Source: Alistipes sp.
GTDB lineage: Bacteria > Bacteroidota > Bacteroidia > Bacteroidales > Rikenellaceae
DNA: 34,528 bases
Assembly (NCBI GenBank): GCA_031285405.1
Contig: JAITWH010000025.1
Span: forward strand, 1-34,528
Direction of reading: 5' to 3'
The notes beneath the pieces were generated by a model. The model made no database searches, was not told the DNA's origin, and saw only the letters and a list, made by a program, of their open reading frames with translations. Shown piece after piece: positions 23,909 to 31,465 of this stretch. Each line of letters starts with the position of its first letter. The stretch's first letter is position 1. The position numbers and the translations under genes are program-made.

Positions 23909-26900
23909 TTAGAACGACACGCTTAATCCCACCGAGAACACTCTCGCCACAGGCAAACCGGTGGTCAGATAGTCGACCCCCATGTTGTTATGGTTGCCAT
24001 CATTCCTCACCTCGGGATCCGCATTGCTGTACTTTGTCAGCGTAAAGAGATTCTCGCCACTCACATACACCCTCGCATTGCTGATCTTAACCTTCGACAG
24101 CAGCGACGAGGGCAGCGTATACCCGATCTCCAACATTTTCAGTCGCAGATAAGAGCCATCCTCCACCAAATAAGATGTCACCTTAGTCCCCTCGCCGTTC
24201 GGGTTCAGAATGTTGACCTCCGGCAATTGAGCATCCCTGTTATCCTCGCTCCACGAATCCAGAATCCGCGTGCTCTTATTGAAGTAGTCGTTCCAGAAGT
24301 CGATCCCCTCCTGCCCATACTTCGAGGCAAACAGAATATCGTTGCCATAGCTCCCCTGAACGAACACCCGCAGATCGAAATTCTTGTAGTACAGACTACC
24401 GTTCAGCGAGTACTCAAAGTCGGGGTGCGGACTGCCGATCATCATTCGGTCCGAATCGTTGATGGTTCCGTTGCCGTCGTAATCCCTGAATCTCCACCTG
24501 CCCACAGCCTTGTCCGTCTGCGTTGCATGGGCATCCACCTCCGCCTGATTCTGGAATATCCCGTCGATCATAAAGCCATAGAAGAACGACCTGGGCCTCC
24601 CGACCTCCGTGCGGTTGGGTGCGTTATTCAGGGCCGTGCCGCCATACAGCGTCGTGACCTTGTTGCGATATCCCGACAAAATCACCCCCACGTCGTACCC
24701 GAAATCGCTCTGCCCCGAGTTCCTGTAATTTGCGCTGAACTCCCAACCACGGTTCTGCATCGACCCGATGTTTTCATACGGAGCGTCGGCTGTTCCCGCC
24801 GTCCCGGGATATGTCGGCCGCTGCAATATGTCGCGCGTCCGCTTATCGTACACATCCACCGAGAAAGTCAACCTGTTGTTAAGGAACGCGGCATCCAACC
24901 CGATGTTGGCCTGCGTGATCGTCTCCCATTTCAGATTTGCGTTACCCCGCGCTGTCATTGCAAGCCCGGGCGACACACTGCCCACATCACCCGTAATCGG
25001 ATAGCTCATAGATGTCATAACCGACGCGTAGGTCGAGGCATAGGCATAGTTCCCGATGTCCGAGTTCCCCGTCACCCCATAGCTGACTCTGAGCTTCAGG
25101 TCGTCAAAAATTCCCTGACCGGCCATAAAGCCCTCCTCCGAGATTCGCCACGCGGCGCTAACGCTGGGAAAGACACCATATTTGTTGTTCGCCCCAAATC
25201 GCGACGAGCCGTCACGCCGCACAACCCCCTGAAGATAGTACCTGTTCCGATAGTTGTAGTCGACACGTCCGAACAGCGAGAAGAACGAGTAGGCCGACCC
25301 CTCTCCCGAGTTATCTTTACTCGCCACATCCTCCCCCGCGTCCAGATACCAGTAGTCCGGATCCTCCGACGCGAAACCTTTCCTCGAAGCCTCCCACTCT
25401 TCGCTTTTGTTGTCGCGCGCCTCCGTACCGACCAGAACGTTAAGCGTGTGACTCCCCGCAAATGTATTGGAGTAGGTAAGCGTATTGCTCCACGTAAGCT
25501 CCCGAACCCTCGTCTCATTCTGGGTCAAGGTGTTGACCAGAGTATTCTTGTCCCCCTTGTTCCAATATGTCACGGGGCTGAATCGCTTGTGGTTACGATT
25601 CTCCGTGTTAGCACCTGCGGTCGACTTAAACACAAGATTGTCCACAAACTTTATCTCCAGAAACGCACTACCCAAAAAGTTCTGCCTCTCTGTCACGTTA
25701 TGCCTGTTGTTATAGATCGCCGCAACGGGGTTGATCCTGTCCCCCAGACCGTTCGCCTTCGTGCCGGCCCAATTCCCCATCACGTCGCGCACCGGAATGA
25801 TCGCCGGAGACTTCGCCGCATCCTCGTTATTTGTACTCCCCGTATACTGAGACTGGCTCGCATTCATATTCAGCCCGAAGTTCACCCCCTTAGCAATAGT
25901 GAACACCGAGTTCGCCATCACCGAGATTCGATCATACCCCGACCACTTCAGCACCGCATCCCGCGACTCATAGTTCGCACTCGCAAAGTACTTCGAATCT
26001 TCATTCCCGCCCTGCGCCGTGATACCAAAATTAAATGTCTGCGCCGGCCTGTACACCTCCTGCTGCCAATCCGTCCCCGCCTTGTTGGCACGCATATACT
26101 GATTACCCAGCGTGTTGTAGTTACTCAGATCGACCGACCCCTCCATCGCCCCGTCGGGCAAAATGTAGTCGGGAATCACAGGAGCCGCCCCGTTTCCATA
26201 CTGAGCATGCTGCGGAGTCAACCCCGCGTTCTTCATCGCGTCCCACAACACCTCGCCATACTGCTGGGGGCTAAGCATCTCTGGCAGATATGTAGCCATC
26301 TGCACCCCCGTGTTCATGCTGACGTTGATCTGCGCCTTCCCCGCCCTGCCCTGCTTGGTGGTGATCAGAATCACCCCGTTGGCAGCCTGCGCTCCATAGA
26401 TAGATGCCGAAGCCGCATCTCGCAACACCTGCACATTCTCGATACTCGCGGGATTGATCTGCGTGGCGATCTCACTCTTGGTCGGAATACCGTCAATCAC
26501 ATACAGCGGAGTGTTGTCGCTAAGAGTCCCCACCCCTCTCACACGCACCGAAGGGGCCTCCCCTGGAACGCCCGACGACGACACCGACACCCCCGCCAAT
26601 CTGCCTTGAAAAAGATTCTGAACATTGGTCACCGAGCCGATATCGAGGTCCTTGTTCGACATCACCGCAATGGCTCCGGCCACATCTCGTTTGCGTGCGG
26701 TCCCGTAGCCAATCACCACCACCTCGTCCAACTGCTGCGTATCCTGCTGCATGACGACTCTGTAATCGCTCCGACTGTCCACCACAACCGCCCCTTTCAC
26801 GTAGCCGATATAGCTGATCTCCAGCACATCGCCCTCGTTCACCTGAAGCGAAAATGTACCATCCACATTGGTGATACTCCCGCGAGTGGTTCCCGTCACA

Positions 26901-27112
26901 ATGACGCTGGCGCCGACGATCGGCCCTCCTGCCTCATCCACGACCGTTCCCGAGATCGTCCTCTGTTGTTGTGCCGCTGCGAAAGAGTCGGCCGGCGCTG
27001 CGACGAGCGCCACATTCTGAAAAAGACAAACGCACAAAAGCACAGCGGACAGAGCCACGATCCGAAATGCCCTCACACGCATCGAATGAGTTAAGATAGT
27101 TTTTAGTTTCAT
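23909..27112 (-). CDS. SusC/RagA-family TonB-dependent transporter
   Basis: 1067 aa. After a signal region (about 1-45) comes a carboxypeptidase-D-like domain (ISGTVVDEAGGPIVGASVIVTGT, about 52-130), the TonB-interacting DEVVVIGYGT stretch, a plug (IASIYGAQAANGVILITTKQG) and a 22-strand-type barrel ending RVFSVGLSVSF. Standard SusC signatures (PLYVIDGIP, ASIYG, ITTKQG) are intact. It imports the ligand captured by SusD across the outer membrane, powered by TonB. 25 bp separate it from susD. It has a roughly 250-nt leader containing a large hairpin. No sigma/anti-sigma pair is adjacent. Confidence 0.96.
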   Translation of the reverse strand: MKLKTILTHSMRVRAFRIVALSAVLLCVCLFQNVALVAAPADSFAAAQQQRTISGTVVDEAGGPIVGASVIVTGTTRGSITNVDGTFSLQVNEGDVLEISYIGYVKGAVVVDSRSDYRVVMQQDTQQLDEVVVIGYGTARKRDVAGAIAVMSNKDLDIGSVTNVQNLFQGRLAGVSVSSSGVPGEAPSVRVRGVGTLSDNTPLYVIDGIPTKSEIATQINPASIENVQVLRDAASASIYGAQAANGVILITTKQGRAGKAQINVSMNTGVQMATYLPEMLSPQQYGEVLWDAMKNAGLTPQHAQYGNGAAPVIPDYILPDGAMEGSVDLSNYNTLGNQYMRANKAGTDWQQEVYRPAQTFNFGITAQGGNEDSKYFASANYESRDAVLKWSGYDRISVMANSVFTIAKGVNFGLNMNASQSQYTGSTNNEDAAKSPAIIPVRDVMGNWAGTKANGLGDRINPVAAIYNNRHNVTERQNFLGSAFLEIKFVDNLVFKSTAGANTENRNHKRFSPVTYWNKGDKNTLVNTLTQNETRVRELTWSNTLTYSNTFAGSHTLNVLVGTEARDNKSEEWEASRKGFASEDPDYWYLDAGEDVASKDNSGEGSAYSFFSLFGRVDYNYRNRYYLQGVVRRDGSSRFGANNKYGVFPSVSAAWRISEEGFMAGQGIFDDLKLRVSYGVTGNSDIGNYAYASTYASVMTSMSYPITGDVGSVSPGLAMTARGNANLKWETITQANIGLDAAFLNNRLTFSVDVYDKRTRDILQRPTYPGTAGTADAPYENIGSMQNRGWEFSANYRNSGQSDFGYDVGVILSGYRNKVTTLYGGTALNNAPNRTEVGRPRSFFYGFMIDGIFQNQAEVDAHATQTDKAVGRWRFRDYDGNGTINDSDRMMIGSPHPDFEYSLNGSLYYKNFDLRVFVQGSYGNDILFASKYGQEGIDFWNDYFNKSTRILDSWSEDNRDAQLPEVNILNPNGEGTKVTSYLVEDGSYLRLKMLEIGYTLPSSLLSKVKISNARVYVSGENLFTLTKYSNADPEVRNDGNHNNMGVDYLTTGLPVARVFSVGLSVSF

Positions 27113-27139
27113 AATTATTTAGGTTGGTGTAGTTTTTTA

Positions 27140-27303
27140 AGAAGTTGTTTAAATTTCCCGACCAAAGCGATTTTTGCCTCCGATCGAGAGATTTTTTCGC
27201 CCGCCGAACGAGGCATAGGGGTTCCTACGGCGAATGAGACGGGTGGAAAAAGCGCCGATTCGGAGGCGAAAAGCGCGAGAGTAGGGAATTTTAAACAACT
27301 TCT
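27140..27303 (-). repeat. 164-bp imperfect inverted repeat in the susC leader (MITE-like)
   Basis: The ends AGAAGTTGTTTAAA and TTTAAACAACTTCT are perfect inverted repeats, and pairing continues inward (ATTTCCC/GGGAATT, TTTTGCCTCCGAT/ATTCGGAGGCGAAAA, TTTTTTCGCCCG/CGGGTGGAAAAAG) to a small TAGGGGTTCCTA core. Arms of about 70 nt pair at roughly three positions in four. No transposase and no clear target duplication. As RNA it would be one long stem in front of susC. Confidence 0.7.
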
Positions 27304-27368
27304 AAGAGTTCGATTCCAATCACAAGTTTTGCAACATAGGCAGTAGTTATTTGAGTATATTAGTATCA

Positions 27369-27376
27369 CAAAGATA
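27369..27376 (-). promoter_or_regulatory. -7 box TATCTTTG, likely susC promoter
   Basis: Exact TAnnTTTG match on the minus strand, about 257 bp before the susC ATG. It implies a long leader carrying the 164-bp hairpin. Confidence 0.5.
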
Positions 27377-27435
27377 CAAATACCTACCAAATCCCCAACC
27401 CCAAAACCCAAATTTCAACCACCCCACCCCAAAAT

Positions 27436-27890
27436 AATTGACAATTGATAATTAAAAATGGATAATTGATAATTAGGCTAACGCCCCCCCCGTCATTGCG
27501 AGCCAAAGGCGAAGCAATCCAGGCCGGAACGCCGGCAGCGATTTTTAGCTACGCAAAATTAAAATACGTGCGAAGCACACCCCAACTTTTCACTTTTAGT
27601 TTTTCACTTTTCACTCAGAAAAAGCCCCCCGTCATTGCGAGGGCGTAGGCAGCGAAAAACTGCCGAGCTGAAAGCGCCGAGCAATCCAGAATTACGCGTA
27701 GCATAAAACCTGTCATCCCGACAGAGGAGCAAAGCTCCGACGAGGGATCTACCATATAGGCTTCTGCGTAGCAAAATCCGCCACCGGCATTCCCACCCAC
27801 GTAGCCCCAATTTTCAAATTAAACCCCGCGTAGCCCAATTATCCATTATCAATTATCAATTAAAAACGCGCAGCCCCTCATTTTCAATTC
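27436..27890. repeat. Dense repeat island (modules C, B, A, others)
   Basis: Order on the plus strand: C-like run 27437-27472; joint GCTAACGC 27477; B 27489-27521; A 27522-27558 with GCTACGC; AT-rich run; expanded B 27629-27690; joint GCGTAGC 27696; a TGTCATCCCGAC...GAGGGATCT element 27709-27752; joint GCGTAGC 27766 opening A 27766-27795; joint GCGTAGC 27828; C runs 27838-27862 and 27879-27905. Short open frames here translate repeats and are not called as genes. The island occupies the place where the ribF C-terminal domain would be. Confidence 0.85.
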
Positions 27891-28571
27891 TCAACTTTCA
27901 ATTATCCGCCGCCCCAACATCCACTCTGCCAAGGCCAAATCCCCCCGATCCAACGCCTCCCGAATCGCCGTCGAAGAGATCTTCTCCACGCAACCAGAAC
28001 CACCAAAATCCTCCCCTAACCCATCCGCGTAGCCAAAATCGCCGTCGGCGTTCCGACTCCCAAACCGCCCCACCTCAAAAACCCCAAACCCATACTTAAC
28101 CCCCAGAGCCCCAAGCTCTTCCACACCCCCCTCACGCCCGCGCCCCAAACGATGATTATACCCCACCACCAGCTCGCGAACACCAACCCGCCCAACCAAA
28201 AAATCGCGCACAAACTCCTCCGCCGACCACGCCGCCACCTCCGCATCAAACGGCATAACTATCAGATTATCAACCCCCGCAGCCTCCAAAAGCCGCACCT
28301 TCTCCTCATTCGAAGTCAACAACCGCAACTCCCCCGAAGCCTCAAAATCCGATCCAGAAACTCCGCCAACCTCCCCCGAAGCCCCTTCCAAAACCCGCCG
28401 AGGATGAACCCCAAAAGTAACCACAACCACCTCACCCCCAAGCATTTGCGCCCTCTCACGCAACACACTCAGAAGATACAGATGCCCCCTATGCACCCCA
28501 TCGAACGACCCGACGGTCACCACCGGATTCCGAAACTCCGGCAACTCTCCCATATCTCGAAAAACCCTCAT
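27891..28571 (-). CDS. ribF: Truncated RibF: FAD-synthetase domain only, repeat-invaded
   Basis: 226 aa; normal bifunctional RibF is about 300-310. The N-terminal nucleotidyltransferase domain is recognisable: VTVGSFDGVHRGH (18-30), VVVTFGVHPRRVL, VVGYNHRLGRGREG, ISSTAIREAL. Some motif residues differ from the usual forms (TFGVHP for TFxPHP, GYNH for GYDH). After WMLGRR, where the linker to riboflavin kinase should start, the frame reads IIES-stop encoded by a module C run; no kinase domain is found in the 780 bp beyond. A module A copy encodes residues 171-182, and residues about 63-80 are a Gly/Ser/Glu insert. Either a decaying gene or a monofunctional FAD synthetase. Confidence 0.8.
   Translation of the reverse strand: MRVFRDMGELPEFRNPVVTVGSFDGVHRGHLYLLSVLRERAQMLGGEVVVVTFGVHPRRVLEGASGEVGGVSGSDFEASGELRLLTSNEEKVRLLEAAGVDNLIVMPFDAEVAAWSAEEFVRDFLVGRVGVRELVVGYNHRLGRGREGGVEELGALGVKYGFGVFEVGRFGSRNADGDFGYADGLGEDFGGSGCVEKISSTAIREALDRGDLALAEWMLGRRIIES
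28027..28060 (-). repeat. Dispersed module A, copy 7, in frame inside ribF
   Basis: GCGTAGCCAAAATCGCCG then TCGGCGTTCCGACTCC matches the intergenic A copies, including its GCGTAGC joint. Read on the minus strand it encodes GSRNADGDFGYA, in a position where other RibF proteins have a short loop. Confidence 0.8.
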
Positions 28572-28653
28572 TTACAACAACTTAACCCCACAAAAAAACT
28601 CACAAAAACCACCTCAAACCCCCACAAGCCGCAACACCCCAACCCCCAAAACC

Positions 28654-29277
28654 CTACTCCTCTCCCTCCTTAACAAAATAAGCCACCTTCTCCAACATAG
28701 TAGTAATATCATGATTTTCAACGACAATGCCCCGCGGAAAATTCAGCGGCCGCGAGGTAAAATTCAGAACCCCCTTAATCCCGGCATTGATAATCGGCAG
28801 CACCAGCTCGCCCGCCACATCGCGCGGCGTCGACACGACCACCATATTGATATCCAGCTCGCCCACCATCCGCTCAAAACAGCCCATATCGTGACACTCG
28901 ACCCCTGCAATTTCTCGCCCCACCTTCGCCGGATCGACATCAAAAGCCGCAATAATTTTAAGCTTCAAATCCTTGCTGTTAAAGTACTTAGTAATAGCTC
29001 GCCCCAGATGCCCCATCCCAATGATGGCAATGTTCGCGGGCACGGGACTGTCCAGAATCGACGAAATAAAATCGGCCAACACCCGCACATCATACCCCTT
29101 TTTGGTGTCGCTCGAAAACCCGATCAGCATCAGATCGCGCCTCACCTGCACCGCCGTAATACCATGCAAACCGGCCAGCACATGCGAAAAAATATGCGTA
29201 ATCCCCCCATCCGCACAATCCGCCAACGATCGCCGATACTCACTAAGCCGCTCCACAGTCTTCTCCGGAAGAGTCAT
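28654..29277 (-). CDS. rex: Redox-sensing transcriptional repressor Rex
   Basis: 207 aa. The N-terminal winged helix (about 1-65, with TAVQVRRDLMLIG and KKGYDV) binds DNA; the Rossmann domain starts NIAIIGMGHLGRAI with GxGxxG at 87-92 and binds NADH/NAD. The C-terminal helix (about 185-205) swaps between subunits. Rex represses fermentation and respiration genes when NADH is low. ATG start at 29277; upstream 29278-29340 is extremely A/T-rich with no convincing -7 box. 82 bp of C/A-rich sequence separate it from ribF. Confidence 0.92.
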   Translation of the reverse strand: MTLPEKTVERLSEYRRSLADCADGGITHIFSHVLAGLHGITAVQVRRDLMLIGFSSDTKKGYDVRVLADFISSILDSPVPANIAIIGMGHLGRAITKYFNSKDLKLKIIAAFDVDPAKVGREIAGVECHDMGCFERMVGELDINMVVVSTPRDVAGELVLPIINAGIKGVLNFTSRPLNFPRGIVVENHDITTMLEKVAYFVKEGEE

Positions 29278-29368
29278 AACCCCAAAAAAATAAAAAAAAC
29301 CAAAAAAATGTAGAAATTCACAAATGAAAAAATCTAAAAATAAAAAACTTCAGAAATCCCCCACCCCT

Positions 29369-29517
29369 CCGTCATTGCGAGCAAAGCGAAGCAATCCAGA
29401 TACCGCGTTAGCAGTTCCCCTCCCGTGGAGGGGTGTCCGCGAAGCGGACGGGGTGGTAAAATCCGCCGCCGGCGTTCCGGCCATTTTCAATTTTCAATTC
29501 TCAACTTTCAATTATAA
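29369..29517. repeat. Repeat island (B, GCGTTAGC joint, palindromic element, A, C)
   Basis: Module B 29369-29400; TACCGCGTTAGC joint 29401-29412; an element with CCCCTCCCGTGGAGGGG and GTCCGCGAAGCGGAC palindromes (29417-29450); module A 29453-29482; module C run 29484-29517 ending 2 bp before the DUF2807 stop. No gene is seen in 29278-29518. Confidence 0.85.
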
Positions 29518-29518
29518 A

Positions 29519-30406
29519 TCAAATCTCCCTCACCACTCCCCCACTCGAACTCTCCCGCCGAACCACCACCGGCCCCCCCTTATACCGAACCGCCCCGCCA
29601 CTCGAAGCCCGCGCATTAAGCTCCTCGGTAACAGTCACTTCAACATCCCCCGCACTCGAAGCATCGGCATCGACTCGCCCACAAACCAACCCGATCCCCC
29701 GAAAATTAGCCGCACTATCCGCCTCGACCTCCAGATAGTCGGCCCGCCCATCCACGGCACACCGCGAAGCACTATCCATCTCCACAAAAAGGTTCCGCAC
29801 CGACAGGTTCCCCCGAAAATTAGCCGCACTATCCAACTCCACGGCCAACCGCTCAGCGTCGATATCCAGCTCCACCTCCCCGGCCGACGAACACTCCACC
29901 GAAAGCTCCCCCGCCACAATCCGCACCTCGCTCACAATCCGCCCCGCCGACTCCGCGTCCAAACGCACCAACGCCCGACTCAACGGCATGGTAACCACCG
30001 TTTTAACATCTGCCCGCACCGACACAAAAGGCTCATACGACACCTTCACCACCCCATCCTCCTCCACAATCGCCACATGCTCCAGCACCTCCTCGTCGGC
30101 CACAATAACCCCCTCGACCAACCCCGAAACCGAGCCAGAAACAGTCCCCGAAACCGAGCCCGCCGAAGCCTCCAAAACAGCTCCCTCAGCAGCCCCAGCC
30201 CCCGAAACACCTTCCGAAACCGGAGCCAAAAACTCCACCAAAATCCCATTGGAAACTTCCAAAGCCGTATAGTCGGCCGAAATATCAAAAGCCCCCCGAG
30301 CCACCCGCCCATTCCCCCGAATCACGGTCGACTCCACACAAGAGCTCACCACCCCGATCATCCCGATCAGCGCAATCCCCAAAAGCAATTTCTTCATACT
30401 TTCCAT
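29519..30406 (-). CDS. DUF2807 (GIN-domain) lipoprotein, putative adhesin
   Basis: 295 aa. Lipobox VVSSC gives Cys23. The rest is a repetitive right-handed beta-helix-like DUF2807 domain: VIRGNGRVARGAFDISADYTALEVSNGI, then many short D-S-A/S-S-A-G turns (VRLDAESAGRI, VELDSAANFRG, VEMDSASRC, VEADSAANFRG, VDADSSAGDV types) and a final ARASSGGAVRYKGGP. A Gly/Ser/Val/Glu insert (about 62-98) breaks the usual spacing between VEF and VADEEVLEHV. Probably periplasmic or surface; function unproven. Start may instead be the Met at 30397 (MKKLLLG). Confidence 0.85.
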   Translation of the reverse strand: MESMKKLLLGIALIGMIGVVSSCVESTVIRGNGRVARGAFDISADYTALEVSNGILVEFLAPVSEGVSGAGAAEGAVLEASAGSVSGTVSGSVSGLVEGVIVADEEVLEHVAIVEEDGVVKVSYEPFVSVRADVKTVVTMPLSRALVRLDAESAGRIVSEVRIVAGELSVECSSAGEVELDIDAERLAVELDSAANFRGNLSVRNLFVEMDSASRCAVDGRADYLEVEADSAANFRGIGLVCGRVDADASSAGDVEVTVTEELNARASSGGAVRYKGGPVVVRRESSSGGVVREI

Positions 30407-30435
30407 ACTCTATATTATATAGGTAAAATATCGTA

Positions 30436-30443
30436 CAAATTTA
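30436..30443 (-). promoter_or_regulatory. -7 box TAAATTTG upstream of the DUF2807 gene
   Basis: TAnnTTTG match on the minus strand, 29 bp before the start; divergent from the HAD promoter. Confidence 0.45.
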
Positions 30444-30466
30444 GAACAATTTTCAAGATTCCGTAC

Positions 30467-30474
30467 TATCTTTG
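30467..30474 (+). promoter_or_regulatory. -7 box TATCTTTG upstream of the HAD gene
   Basis: Exact TAnnTTTG match, 26 bp before the ATG at 30501. Confidence 0.6.
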
Positions 30475-30500
30475 TAGCTAATTTCAAAAACCAAGAACCA

Positions 30501-31160
30501 ATGCTACGAGGAGCGATATTCGACATGGACGGAGTGCTGGTCGACAACCTAAAGATACATATGCGAGCGTTCGGCGCCACCGCACGTCGCTACGGAGTCG
30601 ATTTCGACGAGGAGCACGTCATGTCGTTCAACGGCATGGGCAACGCCGAGATCTTCGCGGCGGTCTTCCCACCCGAGATCGTCGCCAGAGTCGGAGTCGA
30701 CGCCCTCGCACGCGAAAAGGAGGCGCTCTACCGCGAGATGTTCGCCCCGATGCTCGCTCCGGCAAAGGGACTCATCCCGCTACTCAACGACCTGAAGGCC
30801 AACGGAGTAAAGTTAGCGGTGGGCACCTCTGCCATCCAGGCCAACCTCGACTTCGTGCTCGACGGCCTCGGCATCCGCGCCTACTTCGACGTGTTGGTCA
30901 ACTCCGAGATGGTGCGCCGCGCAAAACCCGCACCGGACATCTACCTGCGCGCGCTGCAGGAGCTCGACCTGCCTGCCGACGAGTGCTTCGTCTTCGAGGA
31001 CGCCATAGCCGGAATCGAGGCAGCCCACGCCGCGGGAATAAAAGTAGTGGCACTATCGACCTCGACCGAAGCCGAGACCCTCGAAAGACTCAACGGAGTA
31101 ACCTTCGTAGAACCCAATTTCCAAGACCTAACCTACAACGCCCTAAACACCCTACTATAA
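30501..31160 (+). CDS. HAD-family phosphatase / beta-phosphoglucomutase-like
   Basis: 219 aa, HAD subfamily IA. Motif I FDMDGVLVDN gives nucleophile Asp8 and acid/base Asp10; a helical C1 cap follows (about 15-85); motif II is VGTSA, motif III the Lys in RRAKPAPDIY, motif IV VFEDAIAGIEAA. Likely acts on a small sugar phosphate or nucleotide in the cytosol; the DGVLVD/APKGL-type features fit both phosphatases and beta-phosphoglucomutase-like enzymes, and the substrate cannot be fixed. A module A copy starts 2 bp after its stop and, as a GC hairpin followed by ATTTATTTTT, could end transcription. Confidence 0.88.
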   Translation: MLRGAIFDMDGVLVDNLKIHMRAFGATARRYGVDFDEEHVMSFNGMGNAEIFAAVFPPEIVARVGVDALAREKEALYREMFAPMLAPAKGLIPLLNDLKANGVKLAVGTSAIQANLDFVLDGLGIRAYFDVLVNSEMVRRAKPAPDIYLRALQELDLPADECFVFEDAIAGIEAAHAAGIKVVALSTSTEAETLERLNGVTFVEPNFQDLTYNALNTLL

Positions 31161-31162
31161 AA

Positions 31163-31296
31163 AGCCGGAACGCCGGCAGCGATTTATTTTTGCGTAGCCA
31201 AAATCCGCCACCCGTCATTGCGAGGAGCAAAGCGACGAAGCAATCCAAAATACCGCGTTAGCCCATTTTCAATTTTCAACTCTCAATTTTCAATTA
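31163..31296. repeat. Repeat island (A, reversed A, B, joint, C)
   Basis: Module A forward 31163-31190, joint GCGTAGC 31192-31198 leading into a reversed A fragment to 31210, module B 31211-31247, TACCGCGTTAGC 31251-31262, module C 31263-31296. The same B-to-joint wording (CAATCCA..TACCGCGTTAGC) occurs at 29394-29412. T array 2 follows directly. Confidence 0.85.
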
Positions 31297-31302
31297 AAAA
31301 AA

Positions 31303-31415
31303 GTGTTACATCGGTAACACCACCCCAAAAAAACCGTTACATCGGTAACACTCACCAAAAAAAAACCGTTACATAGGTAACACACGGCCAAAAAAAAGCG
31401 TTACATAGGTAACGC
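31303..31415 (-). repeat. Four-copy array of 18-bp palindromes, 31-32-bp period (T array 2)
   Basis: Palindromes start at 31303, 31334, 31366 and 31398. Read on the minus strand from tamL they are GCGTTAC-CTAT-GTAACGC, GTGTTAC-CTAT-GTAACGG, GTGTTAC-CGAT-GTAACGG and GTGTTAC-CGAT-GTAACAC, each followed by a T-run. This is the same family, order and downstream C run as T array 1 at 64-177. The unit next to the gene has the most complete A-stem-T structure in both arrays. Confidence 0.9.
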
Positions 31416-31423
31416 TTTTTTAC
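31390..31423 (-). terminator. tamL terminator, first unit of T array 2
   Basis: On the minus strand AAAAAA, perfect stem GCGTTAC/GTAACGC with loop CTAT, then eight T residues, about 50 bp after the tamL stop. The three further units would be back-up terminators if they act this way. Confidence 0.7.
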
Positions 31424-31465
31424 ACGGTAGACCCAAAAATTCCCCAAATTCCCTAAAAATTCTCT

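Noticed and set aside
23990-27094. 1034-residue frame opposite susC
   Set aside because: Shadow of susC; no domain is recognisable and it lacks a promoter.
22090-27112. A full polysaccharide-utilisation locus around susC-susD
   Set aside because: No glycoside hydrolase, polysaccharide lyase, sulfatase or sensor gene lies next to the pair.
27115-27411. 98-residue minus-strand protein upstream of susC
   Set aside because: It runs through the 164-bp inverted repeat and the likely promoter; composition follows the hairpin and not a protein family.
27604-27810. Small protein genes on the minus strand
   Set aside because: The frames are translations of modules A and B and of the GAGGGATCT element; they have no start context and no family resemblance.
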